Origin: Yoonia sp.
Lineage (GTDB): Bacteria; Pseudomonadota; Alphaproteobacteria; Rhodobacterales; Rhodobacteraceae
DNA length: 64,000 bases
Reading direction: 5' to 3'
Assembly (NCBI GenBank): GCA_029252195.1
Contig: JAQXBV010000080.1
Coordinates: 1-64,000 of the forward strand
Each line of letters begins with the position of its first letter. Position 1 is the first letter of the stretch. The notes below the pieces were generated by a model. That model was not told where the DNA came from. It saw only the letters and a program-made list of their open reading frames with translations, and made no database searches. This document shows positions 21,005 through 32,562 of this stretch, one piece after another. A program made the translations under genes and the position numbers.

Positions 21005-21454
21005 ATGACCGAAATACTCATTGGCCTTTATCCTTGGATTAAAGCCTTTCACGTGATGGCCGTGATTTCGTGGATGGCAGGGATGTTTTATTTGCCGAGA
21101 TTATATGTGTATCACGTTGAGCGGGCAAAGGTCGGGTCTGAACTGGATCAGACTTTTCAGATCATGGAAGAAAAGCTACTGAGAGTGATCATGTTCCCGG
21201 CGATGATCGTGACTTGGGTGTGCGGTTTGATTTTGATCGGATTTGGCGCGTTTGATTTTGGGGCCGCTTGGGCGTGGATCAAGTTGCTTTCGGTAATTTT
21301 AATGACAGTGTCACACGGATGGTTGAGCGTCAGGCGTAAGGACTTTGCAGCCGGTGCAAATACGCGGACTGGGCGGACCTTCAGGATCGCGAACGAGGTG
21401 CCGACTGTGCTAATGCTGGTCATTGTCATCATGGTCATCGTGCGGCCGTTCTGA
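21005..21454 (+). CDS. hemJ: protoporphyrinogen oxidase HemJ (CopD-like membrane protein)
   Basis: WIKAFHVMAVISWMAGMFYLPRLYVYHVE, LVIVIMVIVRPF. Confidence 0.9.
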   Translation: MTEILIGLYPWIKAFHVMAVISWMAGMFYLPRLYVYHVERAKVGSELDQTFQIMEEKLLRVIMFPAMIVTWVCGLILIGFGAFDFGAAWAWIKLLSVILMTVSHGWLSVRRKDFAAGANTRTGRTFRIANEVPTVLMLVIVIMVIVRPF

Positions 21455-21568
21455 TTGACTTAGACGACGGTTCGGCCTAAGGCTGTGGGCGCTACCCGTC
21501 CGGGCTAGTTGTTTTCCACTTCTGTTATGAAATGTTCTGCCCTGAAAAGGTGGAAATTGGATTTTTGC

Positions 21569-22840
21569 ATGCACCAAGACCGTTTGAACCTCGCGGACCT
21601 CAAAGCACAAAGCCCGAAAGAGCTTTTGACGCTCGCTGAAGAGCTTGAAATCGAAAATGCCTCGACCATGCGGAAAGGCGACATGATGTTCGCTATTCTC
21701 AAAGAGCGGGCAGATGAGGAGTGGATCATCGGTGGTGACGGTGTTCTGGAAGTTTTGCAGGATGGATTTGGTTTTCTGCGGTCGCCAGAGGCAAACTATT
21801 TGCCAGGGCCAGATGATATTTATGTCTCTCCCGATATGATCCGTGCGCATTCATTGCGGACAGGCGATACGGTTGAAGGGATCATGAAAGAGCCTAACGA
21901 CAATGAGCGGTACTTTGCCCTAACGGTTGTTGAAGCGATCAATTTTGAAGACCCTGAAAAGGCGAAGCACAAAGTCGCCTTTGATAACCTGACACCGCTT
22001 TACCCTGATGAGCGGCTGAAAATGGAAGTCGAAGACCCGACAATCAAGGACCGCTCGGCGCGGATTATTGATCTGGTGTCCCCGATTGGTAAAGGGCAGC
22101 GCGCCTTGATCGTGGCGCCGCCGCGGACAGGTAAAACTGTTTTGCTGCAAAACATCGCAAACTCGATCGAAAAGAATCACCCTGAGTGCTATCTTATCGT
22201 TTTGCTGATTGATGAACGGCCAGAAGAAGTGACCGACATGCAGCGCTCTGTGAAGGGCGAAGTGGTGTCATCGACGTTCGACGAACCAGCAACGCGTCAC
22301 GTTGCGGTTTCTGAAATGGTTATCGAAAAGGCAAAACGTCTGGTCGAGCATAAGCGGGATGTTGTGATCCTACTCGATTCGATCACACGTCTTGGTCGGG
22401 CATTTAACACGACTGTGCCGTCGTCCGGGAAAGTTCTGACTGGCGGTGTGGATGCAAACGCGCTTCAACGGCCTAAGCGTTTCTTTGGTGCTGCGCGCAA
22501 CATTGAAGAAGGTGGGTCCTTGACCATTATCGCGACTGCCCTGATTGATACCGGCTCGCGGATGGACGAGGTAATCTTTGAGGAATTCAAAGGGACCGGT
22601 AACTGTGAGATCGTCTTGGATCGGAAGGTTGCGGACAAACGTGTCTTCCCTGCGATGGATGTTCTCAAGTCAGGCACACGCAAAGAAGAGCTTTTGGTTG
22701 ATAAGGTTGATCTTGCAAAGACATACGTCTTGCGGCGTATTCTTAACCCGATGGGGACGACAGAATCTATCGAGTTCCTGCTTGGCAAGTTGAAGCAAAC
22801 CAAGACAAACGCAGATTTCTTTGACTCGATGAACACTTAA
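21569..22840 (+). CDS. rho: transcription termination factor Rho
   Basis: [53 protein letters not shown] at 21569 favoured. Confidence 0.96.
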   Translation: MHQDRLNLADLKAQSPKELLTLAEELEIENASTMRKGDMMFAILKERADEEWIIGGDGVLEVLQDGFGFLRSPEANYLPGPDDIYVSPDMIRAHSLRTGDTVEGIMKEPNDNERYFALTVVEAINFEDPEKAKHKVAFDNLTPLYPDERLKMEVEDPTIKDRSARIIDLVSPIGKGQRALIVAPPRTGKTVLLQNIANSIEKNHPECYLIVLLIDERPEEVTDMQRSVKGEVVSSTFDEPATRHVAVSEMVIEKAKRLVEHKRDVVILLDSITRLGRAFNTTVPSSGKVLTGGVDANALQRPKRFFGAARNIEEGGSLTIIATALIDTGSRMDEVIFEEFKGTGNCEIVLDRKVADKRVFPAMDVLKSGTRKEELLVDKVDLAKTYVLRRILNPMGTTESIEFLLGKLKQTKTNADFFDSMNT

Positions 22841-22870
22841 CTAATCGTTATATAACAATCGGTTAGAGCT

Positions 22871-24151
22871 ATGGATACGATCTTTGCCTTGGCAACGGCT
22901 CAAGGCCGCGCGGGCGTTGCGGTGATCCGAATTTCGGGGGACAGCGCGTTTAAGGCGGCCAGTGGGCTGATGAACTCCCTGCCGGATAGGCGGGGGGTCA
23001 GGACGCTGTTTGATCAAGACGGCGTGCACCTTGATGAGGCGCTGGTTTTGGTTTTCCGCGATGGGCAAAGCTTTACCGGAGAACCTGTCGTCGAGTTGCA
23101 CCTTCATGGCTCTATTGCCGTGGTCGGGGCGGTACTGAGGGTCTTGGGTGAGAATTCAAATCTGCGACCAGCCGAAGCTGGTGAATTCACGCGAAGAGCG
23201 CTTGAGAATGGACGTCTCGATCTGACGCAAGTCGAAGGGCTTGCGGATTTGATCGATGCCGAGACTGAGGGGCAACGAAAGCAGGCGCTGCGGGTTTTGT
23301 CGGGGGCGCTTGGCGATTTGGCAGAGGGATGGCGAGCGAAACTATTGCGCGCTGCAGCATTGATCGAGGCGACAATCGACTTTGCTGACGAAGAGGTTCC
23401 GGTGGACGTGTCACCGGAAGTACTGACGCTGCTGTCCGAGGTGAAGGTCGATCTTGCGCGCGAGTCTCGTGGCGTTCAGTTTGCAGAGCGGCTACGTCAG
23501 GGCTTTGAGGTGGCGATTGTAGGGGCTCCAAACGCTGGAAAATCGACACTCCTCAACAGGTTGGCGGGGCGTGATGCCGCTATTACATCCGAAATTGCGG
23601 GCACGACTAGGGACGTTATTGAAGTAAAAATGGACCTGCACGGGCTGCCAGTGACGATTCTTGACACCGCAGGGCTGCGCGAAACGGATGATGTCGTGGA
23701 AGAGATTGGCGTGAAGCGTGCCATGGAACGGGCCGCGGGCGCTGATATTCGGGTTTATCTGCTTACGCCAGACGATATTGTTGAGATACCTCTCAATGAA
23801 GATGATTTGGTGCTGCGCGCAAAATCCGATGTTTTTGAGGGTGCGCAGCAAGGTATCTCGGGCAAGACCGGGGACGGCGTTGATGCGCTAGTTGCCCATT
23901 TGACGGCGGTTCTGTCAAATCGGGTCGCGGCCGTGGGTGTAGCAATGCGGGAGCGGCATAAGCTTGCGATGCTAAAGTCGCTTGGGTTTCTTAATCTGGC
24001 GCAGGATGCTATGGAATCAGGAGATTTCATGGCGGATCTGGTCGCAGAGGATGTGCGTTCGGCAACGCGCGCTGTGGATAGTTTGGTTGGTCGAATTGAT
24101 GTGGAAGAGGTCTTGGGAGAAATTTTCTCAAGCTTTTGCATCGGAAAATAG
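22871..24151 (+). CDS. mnmE: tRNA modification GTPase MnmE
   Basis: [44 protein letters not shown]-terminal FCIGK. Confidence 0.96.
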   Translation: MDTIFALATAQGRAGVAVIRISGDSAFKAASGLMNSLPDRRGVRTLFDQDGVHLDEALVLVFRDGQSFTGEPVVELHLHGSIAVVGAVLRVLGENSNLRPAEAGEFTRRALENGRLDLTQVEGLADLIDAETEGQRKQALRVLSGALGDLAEGWRAKLLRAAALIEATIDFADEEVPVDVSPEVLTLLSEVKVDLARESRGVQFAERLRQGFEVAIVGAPNAGKSTLLNRLAGRDAAITSEIAGTTRDVIEVKMDLHGLPVTILDTAGLRETDDVVEEIGVKRAMERAAGADIRVYLLTPDDIVEIPLNEDDLVLRAKSDVFEGAQQGISGKTGDGVDALVAHLTAVLSNRVAAVGVAMRERHKLAMLKSLGFLNLAQDAMESGDFMADLVAEDVRSATRAVDSLVGRIDVEEVLGEIFSSFCIGK

Positions 24152-24154
24152 GGA

Positions 24155-26035
24155 TTGTTTCACGTGAAACATTTTGACGTAGCAGTTATCGGCGGCGGAC
24201 ATGCAGGCGCGGAAGCGGCTTTGGCCTCTGCGCGACTAGGGGCGAAAACGGCCTTGGTGACGCTTTCGAAAGAAACAATCGGGGTCATGTCCTGCAATCC
24301 TGCCATCGGCGGGCTCGGTAAAGGGCACCTCGTACGCGAAATTGATGCCTTGGACGGCGCAATGGGGCGCGTTGCAGATGCTGCCGGGATTCAATTTCGC
24401 CTGTTGAACCGTACCAAAGGCCCGGCAGTCCAAGGGCCAAGAACGCAAGCGGATCGGGAATTGTATCGTAACGCCATGCAGGCAGAGATCAATGCGACGC
24501 CGAATTTGGAAGTGCTCGCGGGAGAGGCTGTCGACCTGATTTTGGATGGCGAGCGCGTCGTGGGACTAAAGCTCGCTGACGGTTCCGAAATTCTGACCCG
24601 AGCCATCATTCTTACGACTGGCACATTCCTTCGTGGTATTATTCATATCGGTGACGTTTCAAAGGCTGGCGGTCGGATGGGGGAGCAACCCTCAGTCGGG
24701 ATGGCTGAAAGGCTAGAGAGTTTTGGCTTGCCACTCGGGCGTCTCAAAACAGGGACGCCACCACGGCTCGATGGTAAAACCATTGATTGGGCGCGATTGG
24801 AAATGCAGCCAGGCGATGACGATCCGACGCTTTTCTCGTTCCTTTCAACAGAGGTTCAAGCGCCCCAGATTAGTTGCGGCATCACGCATACAAATCCGCA
24901 AACCCATGACATTATTCGCGAAAATCTGTCTCGCTCAGCGATGTATGGCGGCCATATTGATGGTATTGGCCCGCGCTATTGCCCTTCAATCGAAGACAAA
25001 ATTATTAGATTTAGCGATAAGACGTCTCATCAAATCTATCTTGAGCCCGAGGGGATTAATGATGACACGGTCTATCCAAATGGTATTTCTACCTCATTGC
25101 CAATGGATGTTCAGGTTGCCTATGTTCAGTCGATTGTTGGACTTGAGACTACAAAGATCTTGCAGCCGGGTTATGCGATTGAATATGACTATATCGATCC
25201 ACGATCACTGCGCGAAACACTCGAACTTCGGGATGTTCCTGGCCTGTATCTCGCGGGGCAGATTAATGGGACGACCGGATATGAGGAAGCTGCGGCTCAA
25301 GGGCTTGTTGCCGGCTTGAATGCCGCTCGGTTTGCTCTTGGGAAAGACGCAATCTATTTCAACCGTCGTGACAGCTATATCGGCGTGATGATCGATGATC
25401 TGACCACGCGCGGCGTGACCGAGCCTTATCGGATGTTTACGTCACGGGCTGAATTCCGGCTGTCATTGCGAGCTGATAACGCGGATCAAAGACTGACGGC
25501 TATTGGGCGCGATATTGGTTGTGTCGGGAATGACCGCTGGACGGCTTTTAGCACTAAGATGGATGACATAGCGGCAGCCCGCGCCGAGCTATCCGAAATC
25601 TCTTTTAGCGCGCGTGAAATCTCGGGCCTTGGCGTAAAGCTAGCGCCAGATGGTCCACGTCGGACGGCATTAGAGGCTCTGACGCTGACAGATTTCGAAT
25701 TTTCACATATTGCGGCGTTGCAAGGCGCTCCCGCGACGGGTGATCCGAAAATCCAACAGCAGATTAAAAACGATGCCCTCTATGCGAATTACATTGCGCG
25801 ACAGGCAAAAGACATCGCGGCAATGGAGCGGGACGAGAAACACGTTTTGCCATCCGATATGAATTATACAGAGATCGTCGGCTTGTCCAATGAGCTGGTT
25901 CAAAAACTGCAAAAAACGCAGCCCCGTGACGTTGCCCAAGCTGCGCGCATTGAGGGTATGACCCCCGCCGCACTCATGTTGATTGTATCTTGGCTCAAAC
26001 GTCAAAAGCGCGCGCAGACTGGGACGGCGGCATGA
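24155..26035 (+). CDS. mnmG: tRNA uridine-5-carboxymethylaminomethyl modification enzyme MnmG
   Basis: [33 protein letters not shown] 24155 or GTG 24164 as start, both within or adjacent to parS. Confidence 0.96.
   Translation: MFHVKHFDVAVIGGGHAGAEAALASARLGAKTALVTLSKETIGVMSCNPAIGGLGKGHLVREIDALDGAMGRVADAAGIQFRLLNRTKGPAVQGPRTQADRELYRNAMQAEINATPNLEVLAGEAVDLILDGERVVGLKLADGSEILTRAIILTTGTFLRGIIHIGDVSKAGGRMGEQPSVGMAERLESFGLPLGRLKTGTPPRLDGKTIDWARLEMQPGDDDPTLFSFLSTEVQAPQISCGITHTNPQTHDIIRENLSRSAMYGGHIDGIGPRYCPSIEDKIIRFSDKTSHQIYLEPEGINDDTVYPNGISTSLPMDVQVAYVQSIVGLETTKILQPGYAIEYDYIDPRSLRETLELRDVPGLYLAGQINGTTGYEEAAAQGLVAGLNAARFALGKDAIYFNRRDSYIGVMIDDLTTRGVTEPYRMFTSRAEFRLSLRADNADQRLTAIGRDIGCVGNDRWTAFSTKMDDIAAARAELSEISFSAREISGLGVKLAPDGPRRTALEALTLTDFEFSHIAALQGAPATGDPKIQQQIKNDALYANYIARQAKDIAAMERDEKHVLPSDMNYTEIVGLSNELVQKLQKTQPRDVAQAARIEGMTPAALMLIVSWLKRQKRAQTGTAA
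24156..24171. promoter_or_regulatory. parS: parS centromere site 1
   Basis: Perfect 16-bp palindrome TGTTTCACGTGAAACA about 2.5 kb from parAB. Confidence 0.95.
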
Positions 26036-26643
26036 CATTGCTCGCAGGTGTGGATGTTTCACGTGAAACAATGGAGCGACTCGAAAGATTTGCTGCGTTA
26101 ACGCGAAAGTGGAACCCGAGCATCAATCTTGTTGCGAAGAGTACGATCCCAGATCTGTGGGACCGCCATATCGTTGATTCCGTACAGCTTTATCCACTTG
26201 CCCCAGCTCGCCCGCGACATTGGTTGGATATTGGAAGCGGCGGCGGATTTCCCGGGATTATTATGGCGGCGATATCTGCCGAAAAGTCGCCGGAAACCAG
26301 GTTCACCTTCATAGAAAGCGATCAGCGCAAATCTACCTTCTTGCGGACCGCTGCGCGGGAACTTGGATTGAGAGTGAATGTCATCGCGTCGCGGATAGAA
26401 GAAACGGAACCGCAAAGCGCCGATGTCGTCTCTGCCCGGGCTCTGAGTGCGCTGACTGACCTGCTTCCCCTAATTTCCTTGCATCTCGCACCTGACGGCA
26501 CTGCGATTTTGCCAAAGGGGAAGACACATCAACAAGAGATTGATGTCGCAAAGGAAGTTTGGTCCTTTGATGTCGCTTCGCACCAAAGTATGACAGATGA
26601 GCAAGCACGCATTCTTGTCGTGAAAGGTATTTCCCGTGATTGA
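26032..26643 (+). CDS. rsmG: 16S rRNA m7G527 methyltransferase RsmG
   Basis: [43 protein letters not shown]. Confidence 0.95.
   Translation: MTLLAGVDVSRETMERLERFAALTRKWNPSINLVAKSTIPDLWDRHIVDSVQLYPLAPARPRHWLDIGSGGGFPGIIMAAISAEKSPETRFTFIESDQRKSTFLRTAARELGLRVNVIASRIEETEPQSADVVSARALSALTDLLPLISLHLAPDGTAILPKGKTHQQEIDVAKEVWSFDVASHQSMTDEQARILVVKGISRD
26055..26070. promoter_or_regulatory. parS: parS centromere site 2, inside rsmG
   Basis: Perfect TGTTTCACGTGAAACA encoding part of DVSRET of RsmG. Confidence 0.95.
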
Positions 26644-27460
26644 CCCCAGCCGTACCGCACAGCCACGCATCATTGCCGTTGCCAACCAGAAGGGTGGCGT
26701 TGGGAAGACTACGACCACGATCAATCTTGGCGCCGCACTGGCGGAAGTCGGGCAGCGTGTTCTGCTCGTTGATCTTGACCCGCAGGGTAACGCCTCGACC
26801 GGGCTTGGGATCGAGCAGCATCAGCGGGATGTGACGACCTATGATTTCGTTTTGGGTGATAGCGGCCCAAGCGAAGCGGTTTTACCGACAAATGTTGAAA
26901 ATCTTTGGATTATTCCTGCAACGACCGACTTGAGTTCGGCGGACATTGAACTCATTTCGAACGAGAAGCGCAGCTTTCTTCTCAGTGATGCGCTGCGGCA
27001 AACGGCCATGGATCATTTCCGATTTGACTATATCCTGATTGACTGTCCGCCGTCACTGAATATTCTCACCGTGAATGCGATGGTGTCTGCGGATAGCGTG
27101 GTCGTCCCGCTTCAGAGTGAATTTTTTGCGCTAGAGGGTTTGTCGCAGCTCATGCTAACAATCCGGGAAATTCGCGAAACGGCCAATCCAAACTTACGGA
27201 TCGAGGGCATCGCCCTGACAATGTACGACAAGCGCAATAACTTGTCGCAGCAGGTCGAAACGGATGCGCGAGACAATCTGGGGGATTTGGTGTTTAAAAC
27301 CGTTATTCCGAGAAATGTGCGCCTGAGTGAGGCCCCCTCATTCGCTGCGCCCGTTCTCACATATGATAGTATGTCAAAGGGAAGCGCTGCATATCGGGCG
27401 TTAGCTCGTGAGTTACTTGCAAAAGTTAAAACGCGGAAGGGACTTAATCTAAATGGTTGA
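26636..27460 (+). CDS. parA: chromosome partitioning ATPase ParA
   Basis: IAVANQKGGVGKTTTTINLGAAL, LLVDLDPQGNASTGLG; GTG start. Confidence 0.97.
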   Translation: MIDPSRTAQPRIIAVANQKGGVGKTTTTINLGAALAEVGQRVLLVDLDPQGNASTGLGIEQHQRDVTTYDFVLGDSGPSEAVLPTNVENLWIIPATTDLSSADIELISNEKRSFLLSDALRQTAMDHFRFDYILIDCPPSLNILTVNAMVSADSVVVPLQSEFFALEGLSQLMLTIREIRETANPNLRIEGIALTMYDKRNNLSQQVETDARDNLGDLVFKTVIPRNVRLSEAPSFAAPVLTYDSMSKGSAAYRALARELLAKVKTRKGLNLNG

Positions 27461-28349
27461 TAAGAAAAGCAAATCACGTGGTCTAGGCCGCGGCCTTTCC
27501 GCGCTTATGGCCGATATTAACCAAGATATCGCTCCGCAACCGGCTCAGCCCGTCCGTCGTGCCGATATGCGAGTCCCAATTGAACAAGTGCGCCCAAATC
27601 CCGACCAGCCGCGGCGCGCATTCAATGAGGACGCTTTGCAAGAACTCGCTGCATCAATCGCAGAAAAGGGCGTAATCCAGCCTCTTATCGTTCGTAAACA
27701 CCCTACAGAAGACGGTATTTTTGAAATTGTCGCTGGGGAGCGCCGTTGGCGCGCCTCTCAAATCGCAAAACAGCACAATATTCCGATTATTGTTCGCGAT
27801 TACACCGATACAGAGGTTCTTGAAGTCGCAATTATCGAAAACATTCAGCGCGCAGACCTAAATCCTATCGACGAGGGCGCAGGTTACAAGCAGTTGATGC
27901 AGAAATTCGGCCATACCCAAGAGCAGCTGTCTACTGTTTTGGGCAAAAGCAGAAGTCATATCGCAAACGTCATGCGGCTTTTGAACTTGCCGGAGGGTGT
28001 CCGCGCGTACCTTGTCGACGGCAAGTTAACAGCTGGTCATGCCCGAGCGCTCATTGGTCATGACGATGCCGAGAAGATGGCCCACCTTATTGTGCAAAAG
28101 GGTCTCTCCGTCCGCGAGGCGGAAAGACTGGCAAAACAAGGTCTAACCAAGCCAAAAGCCGCTAAGGCCCACCCGATCGCTTCTGCAAAAGATGCGGACA
28201 CCATTCAAATCGAAGGCGAGCTTTCCGTAGCTCTCGGGATGAAGGTCACGATCGACCATAAGCCAGATGCAGAGGGCGGGCGACTTACTGTCAGTTATAA
28301 TAATCTGGATCAGCTTGATGACCTGCTTCGCGCCCTATCGGGCGGTTAA
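27453..28349 (+). CDS. parB: chromosome partitioning protein ParB
   Basis: LGRGLSALMAD, RPNPDQPRRAFNEDALQELAASI, VAGERRWRAS, HTH GKSRSHIANVMRLLNLP. Confidence 0.97.
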   Translation: MVDKKSKSRGLGRGLSALMADINQDIAPQPAQPVRRADMRVPIEQVRPNPDQPRRAFNEDALQELAASIAEKGVIQPLIVRKHPTEDGIFEIVAGERRWRASQIAKQHNIPIIVRDYTDTEVLEVAIIENIQRADLNPIDEGAGYKQLMQKFGHTQEQLSTVLGKSRSHIANVMRLLNLPEGVRAYLVDGKLTAGHARALIGHDDAEKMAHLIVQKGLSVREAERLAKQGLTKPKAAKAHPIASAKDADTIQIEGELSVALGMKVTIDHKPDAEGGRLTVSYNNLDQLDDLLRALSGG

Positions 28350-29533
28350 TCGTCCAGCAAGTGCCGCAAAACCGCATTCAAGATTGGCCGACCTTTTGCG
28401 GTCGCCCGTAATTGGCTAAGGTCCAAAGTCACAAGACCGATCTGGATCAGCTCTTCAATCTTGGGCGCCAGCTTTTCGCGTTCAGGATCGTGAATACGGT
28501 CCAGATTTACGCCGTCAGTTAGCCTGAGCCCCATAAGCAGAAATTCGGTCGCGGTGTCAGTCTCTGTCAGCGCGACCCGCTCCCCCTCGCCCGACCCTGT
28601 TCGCTTGACTTGGTCCAACCAAAGCCCTGGCGTGAGGGGCGTTTCGGTCGCAAATCGAGTGCCGCCGAGCGTTACCCGTCCGTGTGCGCCGGGACCAATC
28701 CCAAGGTAGTCACCATAGTTCCAATAGATCTTGTTGTGGATGCTCTCTGCGCCGCTTTTTGCATGATTAGACACTTCATATGCCGGATATCCTGCCGCGT
28801 CACAGACTGTCTGCGTCATGTCAAACATATCCGCCGCGGTGTCATCTTCGGGCAAACCGCGCAACCTGCCTGCCGCGTAACGGTCACCAAAAGCGGTCCC
28901 ACTTTCGATGGTCAGTTGATAAAGCGAAACATGGTCAATTGCCATGGAAAGAGCTTGTCGGAGCTCCTGCTCCCAAGCCTTCAGAGTTTGGTTTTGGCGT
29001 GCATAGATCAAATCAAAACTGACCCGCTCAAAAACATTTCGCGCAATATCAAAAGCGCTGAAGGCCTCTTTCGCGCTGTGCAAGCGGCCAAGCGCCTTGA
29101 GGTCTGGATCATTCAGTGCCTGCACGCCCATTGATACCCGATTGACACCCGCTTGCCGATATCCGGCAAAACGCCCTGCTTCAACCGAGGTGGGATTTGC
29201 TTCTAGGGTGATCTCAATATCGTTCGCCATGCCCCAAGTCGCTCTGACTTTCGATAGGATAGCGTCAACGATTTCGGGGTCCATCATGCTTGGTGTGCCC
29301 CCACCAAAGAAAACCGACCGCAGAATGCGTCCGCGCGTCACGGCGCCGACACGGTCAATTTCGCTTAGATAGGCCCTTGCCCAAGCCCATTGGTCAATCT
29401 TAGCGGCAACATGCGAATTGAAATCACAATAGGGGCACTTCGCCTGACAAAACGGCCAGTGAATATAAAGCCCGAAGCCTGCGTTTTCCCAATCTTCAGG
29501 CAAAACAGCCCGCCACCAATTTTGCGAAGGCAT
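28346..29533 (-). CDS. hemW: radical SAM protein HemW
   Basis: LYIHWPFCQAKCPYCDFNSH, FFGGGTPSMM, NHAKSG..HNKIYWNYGDYLGIGPGAHGR. Confidence 0.94.
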   Translation of the reverse strand: MPSQNWWRAVLPEDWENAGFGLYIHWPFCQAKCPYCDFNSHVAAKIDQWAWARAYLSEIDRVGAVTRGRILRSVFFGGGTPSMMDPEIVDAILSKVRATWGMANDIEITLEANPTSVEAGRFAGYRQAGVNRVSMGVQALNDPDLKALGRLHSAKEAFSAFDIARNVFERVSFDLIYARQNQTLKAWEQELRQALSMAIDHVSLYQLTIESGTAFGDRYAAGRLRGLPEDDTAADMFDMTQTVCDAAGYPAYEVSNHAKSGAESIHNKIYWNYGDYLGIGPGAHGRVTLGGTRFATETPLTPGLWLDQVKRTGSGEGERVALTETDTATEFLLMGLRLTDGVNLDRIHDPEREKLAPKIEELIQIGLVTLDLSQLRATAKGRPILNAVLRHLLDD

Positions 29534-30104
29534 CTGCGCGGTGGCTGATCTTGTTCTTTTCCCAACGGTCCATTTCCCCGAAGGTCACATTAAACCCTTC
29601 GGGCTGGAAAATCGGATCATACCCATGCCCCTGATTACCCCGCATCGGCCAGACAATCTCGCCCTCCATGACGCCCGGAAAAACCTCGTCATGGCCATCG
29701 GGCCAAGCCAGCACAAGCGTGCAGCAAAAGCGTGCCGTCCGAGGGAATGGCGCATTTGCAGCTTCCAGCTCGTTCCAGCTCCGCGTCATCGCCATCACAA
29801 AATCGCGGCCATTTGGTGCTTCCGCCCAATCGGCTGTATAAACCCCCGGTGCGCCACCCAGTCCGTCGATCTCGATCCCGCTATCGTCCGCGAGCGCTGG
29901 CAGCCCTGTCGCCTTCGCCGCCGCATGTGCTTTAATCCGTGCATTCCCGACGAACGTCGTCTCTGTCTCGTCGGGTTCAGGTAGCCCGTGGTCATCGTTC
30001 GAGGTCAGCGTGATCCCAAAGGGGCGCAGCAGATCCTGAATTTCCTCAAGTTTCCCCTTATTGTGTGTCGCCACAACCAACTGCTGACCATCGAACTTGC
30101 GCAT
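29496..30104 (-). CDS. rdgB: XTP/dITP pyrophosphatase RdgB
   Basis: LVVATHNKGKLEEIQDLL, LADDSGIEIDGLGGAPGVYTADWA. Confidence 0.95.
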   Translation of the reverse strand: MRKFDGQQLVVATHNKGKLEEIQDLLRPFGITLTSNDDHGLPEPDETETTFVGNARIKAHAAAKATGLPALADDSGIEIDGLGGAPGVYTADWAEAPNGRDFVMAMTRSWNELEAANAPFPRTARFCCTLVLAWPDGHDEVFPGVMEGEIVWPMRGNQGHGYDPIFQPEGFNVTFGEMDRWEKNKISHRADAFAKLVAGCFA

Positions 30105-30811
30105 CAGGACACCGCCGCCAATTGCGCCGCTGTCAATTGCGCGACCCCAGCCTCTGCCAAATCAAGCAACCCGTCCATCTGGGTCCGCGTGAAGATTGAT
30201 CCCTCTGCGGACATCTGGACTTCGATCAGCTTGCCGGCCGTCATGACAAAGTTCCCGTCTACCCCAGCTTCGGAATCTTCCGGGTAATCCAGGTCCATCA
30301 CCAACTGCCCCGCGTAAATGCCGCAAGATACCGCAGCAACAGGATCAACCAGAGGGTCGGACGTAATGAGGCCCGCTTTCATCAACTTGTTTACGGCCAG
30401 TTTCAACGCAACCCAACCGCCAGTGATAGAAGCACAGCGCGTCCCGCCGTCTGCCTGAATAACATCGCAATCGACGACAATCTGCCGCTCCCCCAAGGCC
30501 ACACGATCCACGCCGGCCCGCAAAGAGCGCCCGATAAGGCGCTGAATTTCTTGTGTCCGACCCGATTGCGTGGTTTTCGCCTCGCGCCGCATCCGTGTAT
30601 TTGTCGCCCGTGGCAGCATCCCGTATTCGGCGGTGACCCAGCCAAGGCCTGATCCTTTCAAAAACGAAGGCGGACGATCCTCGATTGTCGCTGTGCACAA
30701 AACATGCGTGTTGCCGCATTTGATCAGACAGGAGCCTTCAGCGTGCATCGTGACACCAGTCTCAATTTCAATCTTACGCATTTCGTTTGTCTGACGGCCG
30801 GATGGACGCAT
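30104..30811 (-). CDS. rph: ribonuclease PH
   Basis: [44 protein letters not shown] at 30811. Confidence 0.95.
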   Translation of the reverse strand: MRPSGRQTNEMRKIEIETGVTMHAEGSCLIKCGNTHVLCTATIEDRPPSFLKGSGLGWVTAEYGMLPRATNTRMRREAKTTQSGRTQEIQRLIGRSLRAGVDRVALGERQIVVDCDVIQADGGTRCASITGGWVALKLAVNKLMKAGLITSDPLVDPVAAVSCGIYAGQLVMDLDYPEDSEAGVDGNFVMTAGKLIEVQMSAEGSIFTRTQMDGLLDLAEAGVAQLTAAQLAAVS

Positions 30812-30880
30812 GGGGAAAACTCCTGTCACCAATGGTTGCGCGCATGGGATACGCTCCCAATGTCTAAAAACCAAGCCCGA

Positions 30881-30908
30881 TTGACGCCCGACCCCAGATA
30901 GCTTTAAT
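30881..30908 (+). promoter_or_regulatory. candidate sigma70-type promoter upstream of hrcA
   Basis: TTGACG, 16-nt spacer, TTTAAT; 26 nt before the hrcA ATG. Confidence 0.45.
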
Positions 30909-30934
30909 ACGGTCAGCCACAAAGTTAGGTTTCA

Positions 30935-31999
30935 ATGACCCAAAAACCTCCACAATACGCAGAAATGAATGAACGCTCGCGAGAGGTGTTTCGTTGCGTC
31001 GTCGAAGGCTACCTTGAAACAGGCGCGCCCGTTGGCTCGCGTACGCTTACGCGGTCGCTTTCTGAGCAAGTAAGCGCCGCGACAATTCGCAACGTGATGC
31101 AAGATCTTGAACATCTGGGTTTGCTTGGCAGCCCCCATGTCTCGGCTGGGCGTGTGCCGACGCAAATTGGGCTGCGGATGTTCGTCGATGGTATTCTTGA
31201 GGTCGGCGATGTGACGGGTGAAGACCGCCAAACCATCGACCAGACCATCGGCAACAACCAGCAAGACGTCACCACCCTGCTCGACCGCGTCGGCTCTGTC
31301 CTGTCTGGTATGACCCGTGGCGCAAGCCTCGTCCTGACCCCAAAGCAAGAAGCGCCGATCAAGCATATCGACTTCGTATCCTTGTCGCGTGAGCGCGCGC
31401 TGGTCGTGCTCGTCTTTGCAGATGGGCGCGTCGAGAACCGCCTCTTCTCGCCCCCCGAGGGACAAACCCCGTCGTCCATGCGCGAGGCTGCCAACTTTCT
31501 CAACGCAATCGCTGAGGGTCATACGCTTTCTGAAATGGGGGCTGTCATCAAGCGCGAGATTGCCGCGCGCCGCTCCGAGATTGACAGTCTCGCTGCCGAA
31601 CTTGTCGAAAGCGGTTTTGCGACATGGGAAAATGAGGGCGAAAATACGGAACGCCTCATCGTGCGCGGCCGCGGCAATCTGCTGTCCGAACATGAAACCG
31701 AGGCCGATCTCGACCGCATCCGCACGTTGTTTGACGACCTTGAACGTAAGCGCGATATCGCTCAATTCCTTGAATTGGCCGAGGGCGGCGACGGCGTGCG
31801 TATTTTTATTGGCTCAGAGAATAAACTTTTTTCACTTTCGGGTTCCTCTTTGGTCGTTTCTCCTTATATGAACGCCGACCAGAAGATCATTGGCGCCGTA
31901 GGCGTCATCGGGCCGACTCGCCTCAATTACGGGCGCATCGTGCCTATCGTGAATTACACCGCACAGTTGGTGGGCAAGATGATTGCCGACCGCACTTGA
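30935..31999 (+). CDS. hrcA: heat-inducible transcriptional repressor HrcA
   Basis: YLETGAPVGSRTLTRSLSEQVSAATIRNVMQDLEHLGLL; followed by grpE. Confidence 0.95.
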   Translation: MTQKPPQYAEMNERSREVFRCVVEGYLETGAPVGSRTLTRSLSEQVSAATIRNVMQDLEHLGLLGSPHVSAGRVPTQIGLRMFVDGILEVGDVTGEDRQTIDQTIGNNQQDVTTLLDRVGSVLSGMTRGASLVLTPKQEAPIKHIDFVSLSRERALVVLVFADGRVENRLFSPPEGQTPSSMREAANFLNAIAEGHTLSEMGAVIKREIAARRSEIDSLAAELVESGFATWENEGENTERLIVRGRGNLLSEHETEADLDRIRTLFDDLERKRDIAQFLELAEGGDGVRIFIGSENKLFSLSGSSLVVSPYMNADQKIIGAVGVIGPTRLNYGRIVPIVNYTAQLVGKMIADRT

Positions 32000-32011
32000 A
32001 GGACGAAGAAG

Positions 32012-32548
32012 ATGGCAAATGACGAACCGCAAAGCTTGGATGACCTCGCTGCAGAAGGCGATATGCAAGACGATATGCTTGGACGCATTGCGGACCTAGA
32101 AGCTGAACGCGACGAATTCCGCGACAAATTCATGCGTGCGCTCGCCGATACCGAAAACACACGCAAACGGTCCGAGCGTGACCGCCGCGAGGCCGAAAAC
32201 TATGGCGGCTCCAAACTCGCCCGCGATATGCTACCCGTCTACGACAACATGCGCCGTGCACTTCAGTCGGTTGAAGAAGAAGGCAAAGAAGTGAACAAAG
32301 CGCTGCTCGAAGGTATCGAGATCACGATGCGCGAACTGATTTCCGTTTTCAAAAAGCACGGTATTGATCCTATCGTTCCAGCGGTTGGCGATAAGTTCGA
32401 TCCGCAAATCCACCAAGCGATGTTCGAGGCCCCTCTGCCGGGTACGAAGGCTGGCGACATCATCCAAGTCGCCGCCGAAGGTTTTATGCTCCACGACCGT
32501 CTTCTGCGTCCGGCGCAAGTGGGTGTGTCTTCTATGCCTGCGAGCTAA
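32012..32548 (+). CDS. grpE: nucleotide exchange factor GrpE
   Basis: FMRALADTENTRKRSERD, GDKFDPQIHQAMFE, LRPAQVGVS. Confidence 0.95.
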   Translation: MANDEPQSLDDLAAEGDMQDDMLGRIADLEAERDEFRDKFMRALADTENTRKRSERDRREAENYGGSKLARDMLPVYDNMRRALQSVEEEGKEVNKALLEGIEITMRELISVFKKHGIDPIVPAVGDKFDPQIHQAMFEAPLPGTKAGDIIQVAAEGFMLHDRLLRPAQVGVSSMPAS

Positions 32549-32562
32549 AAACCGACATCTAA

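Noticed and set aside
21047-21062. TTTCACGTGA sequence in hemJ resembling parS
   Set aside because: Only about 10/16 positions match; it encodes the conserved FHVMA of HemJ.
30932-31765. 277-aa minus-strand ORF opposite hrcA
   Set aside because: Antisense to clear hrcA; no recognisable motif.
30812-32011. CIRCE element (TTAGCACTC-N9-GAGTGCTAA) near hrcA/grpE
   Set aside because: Looked for but not seen upstream of hrcA or grpE.
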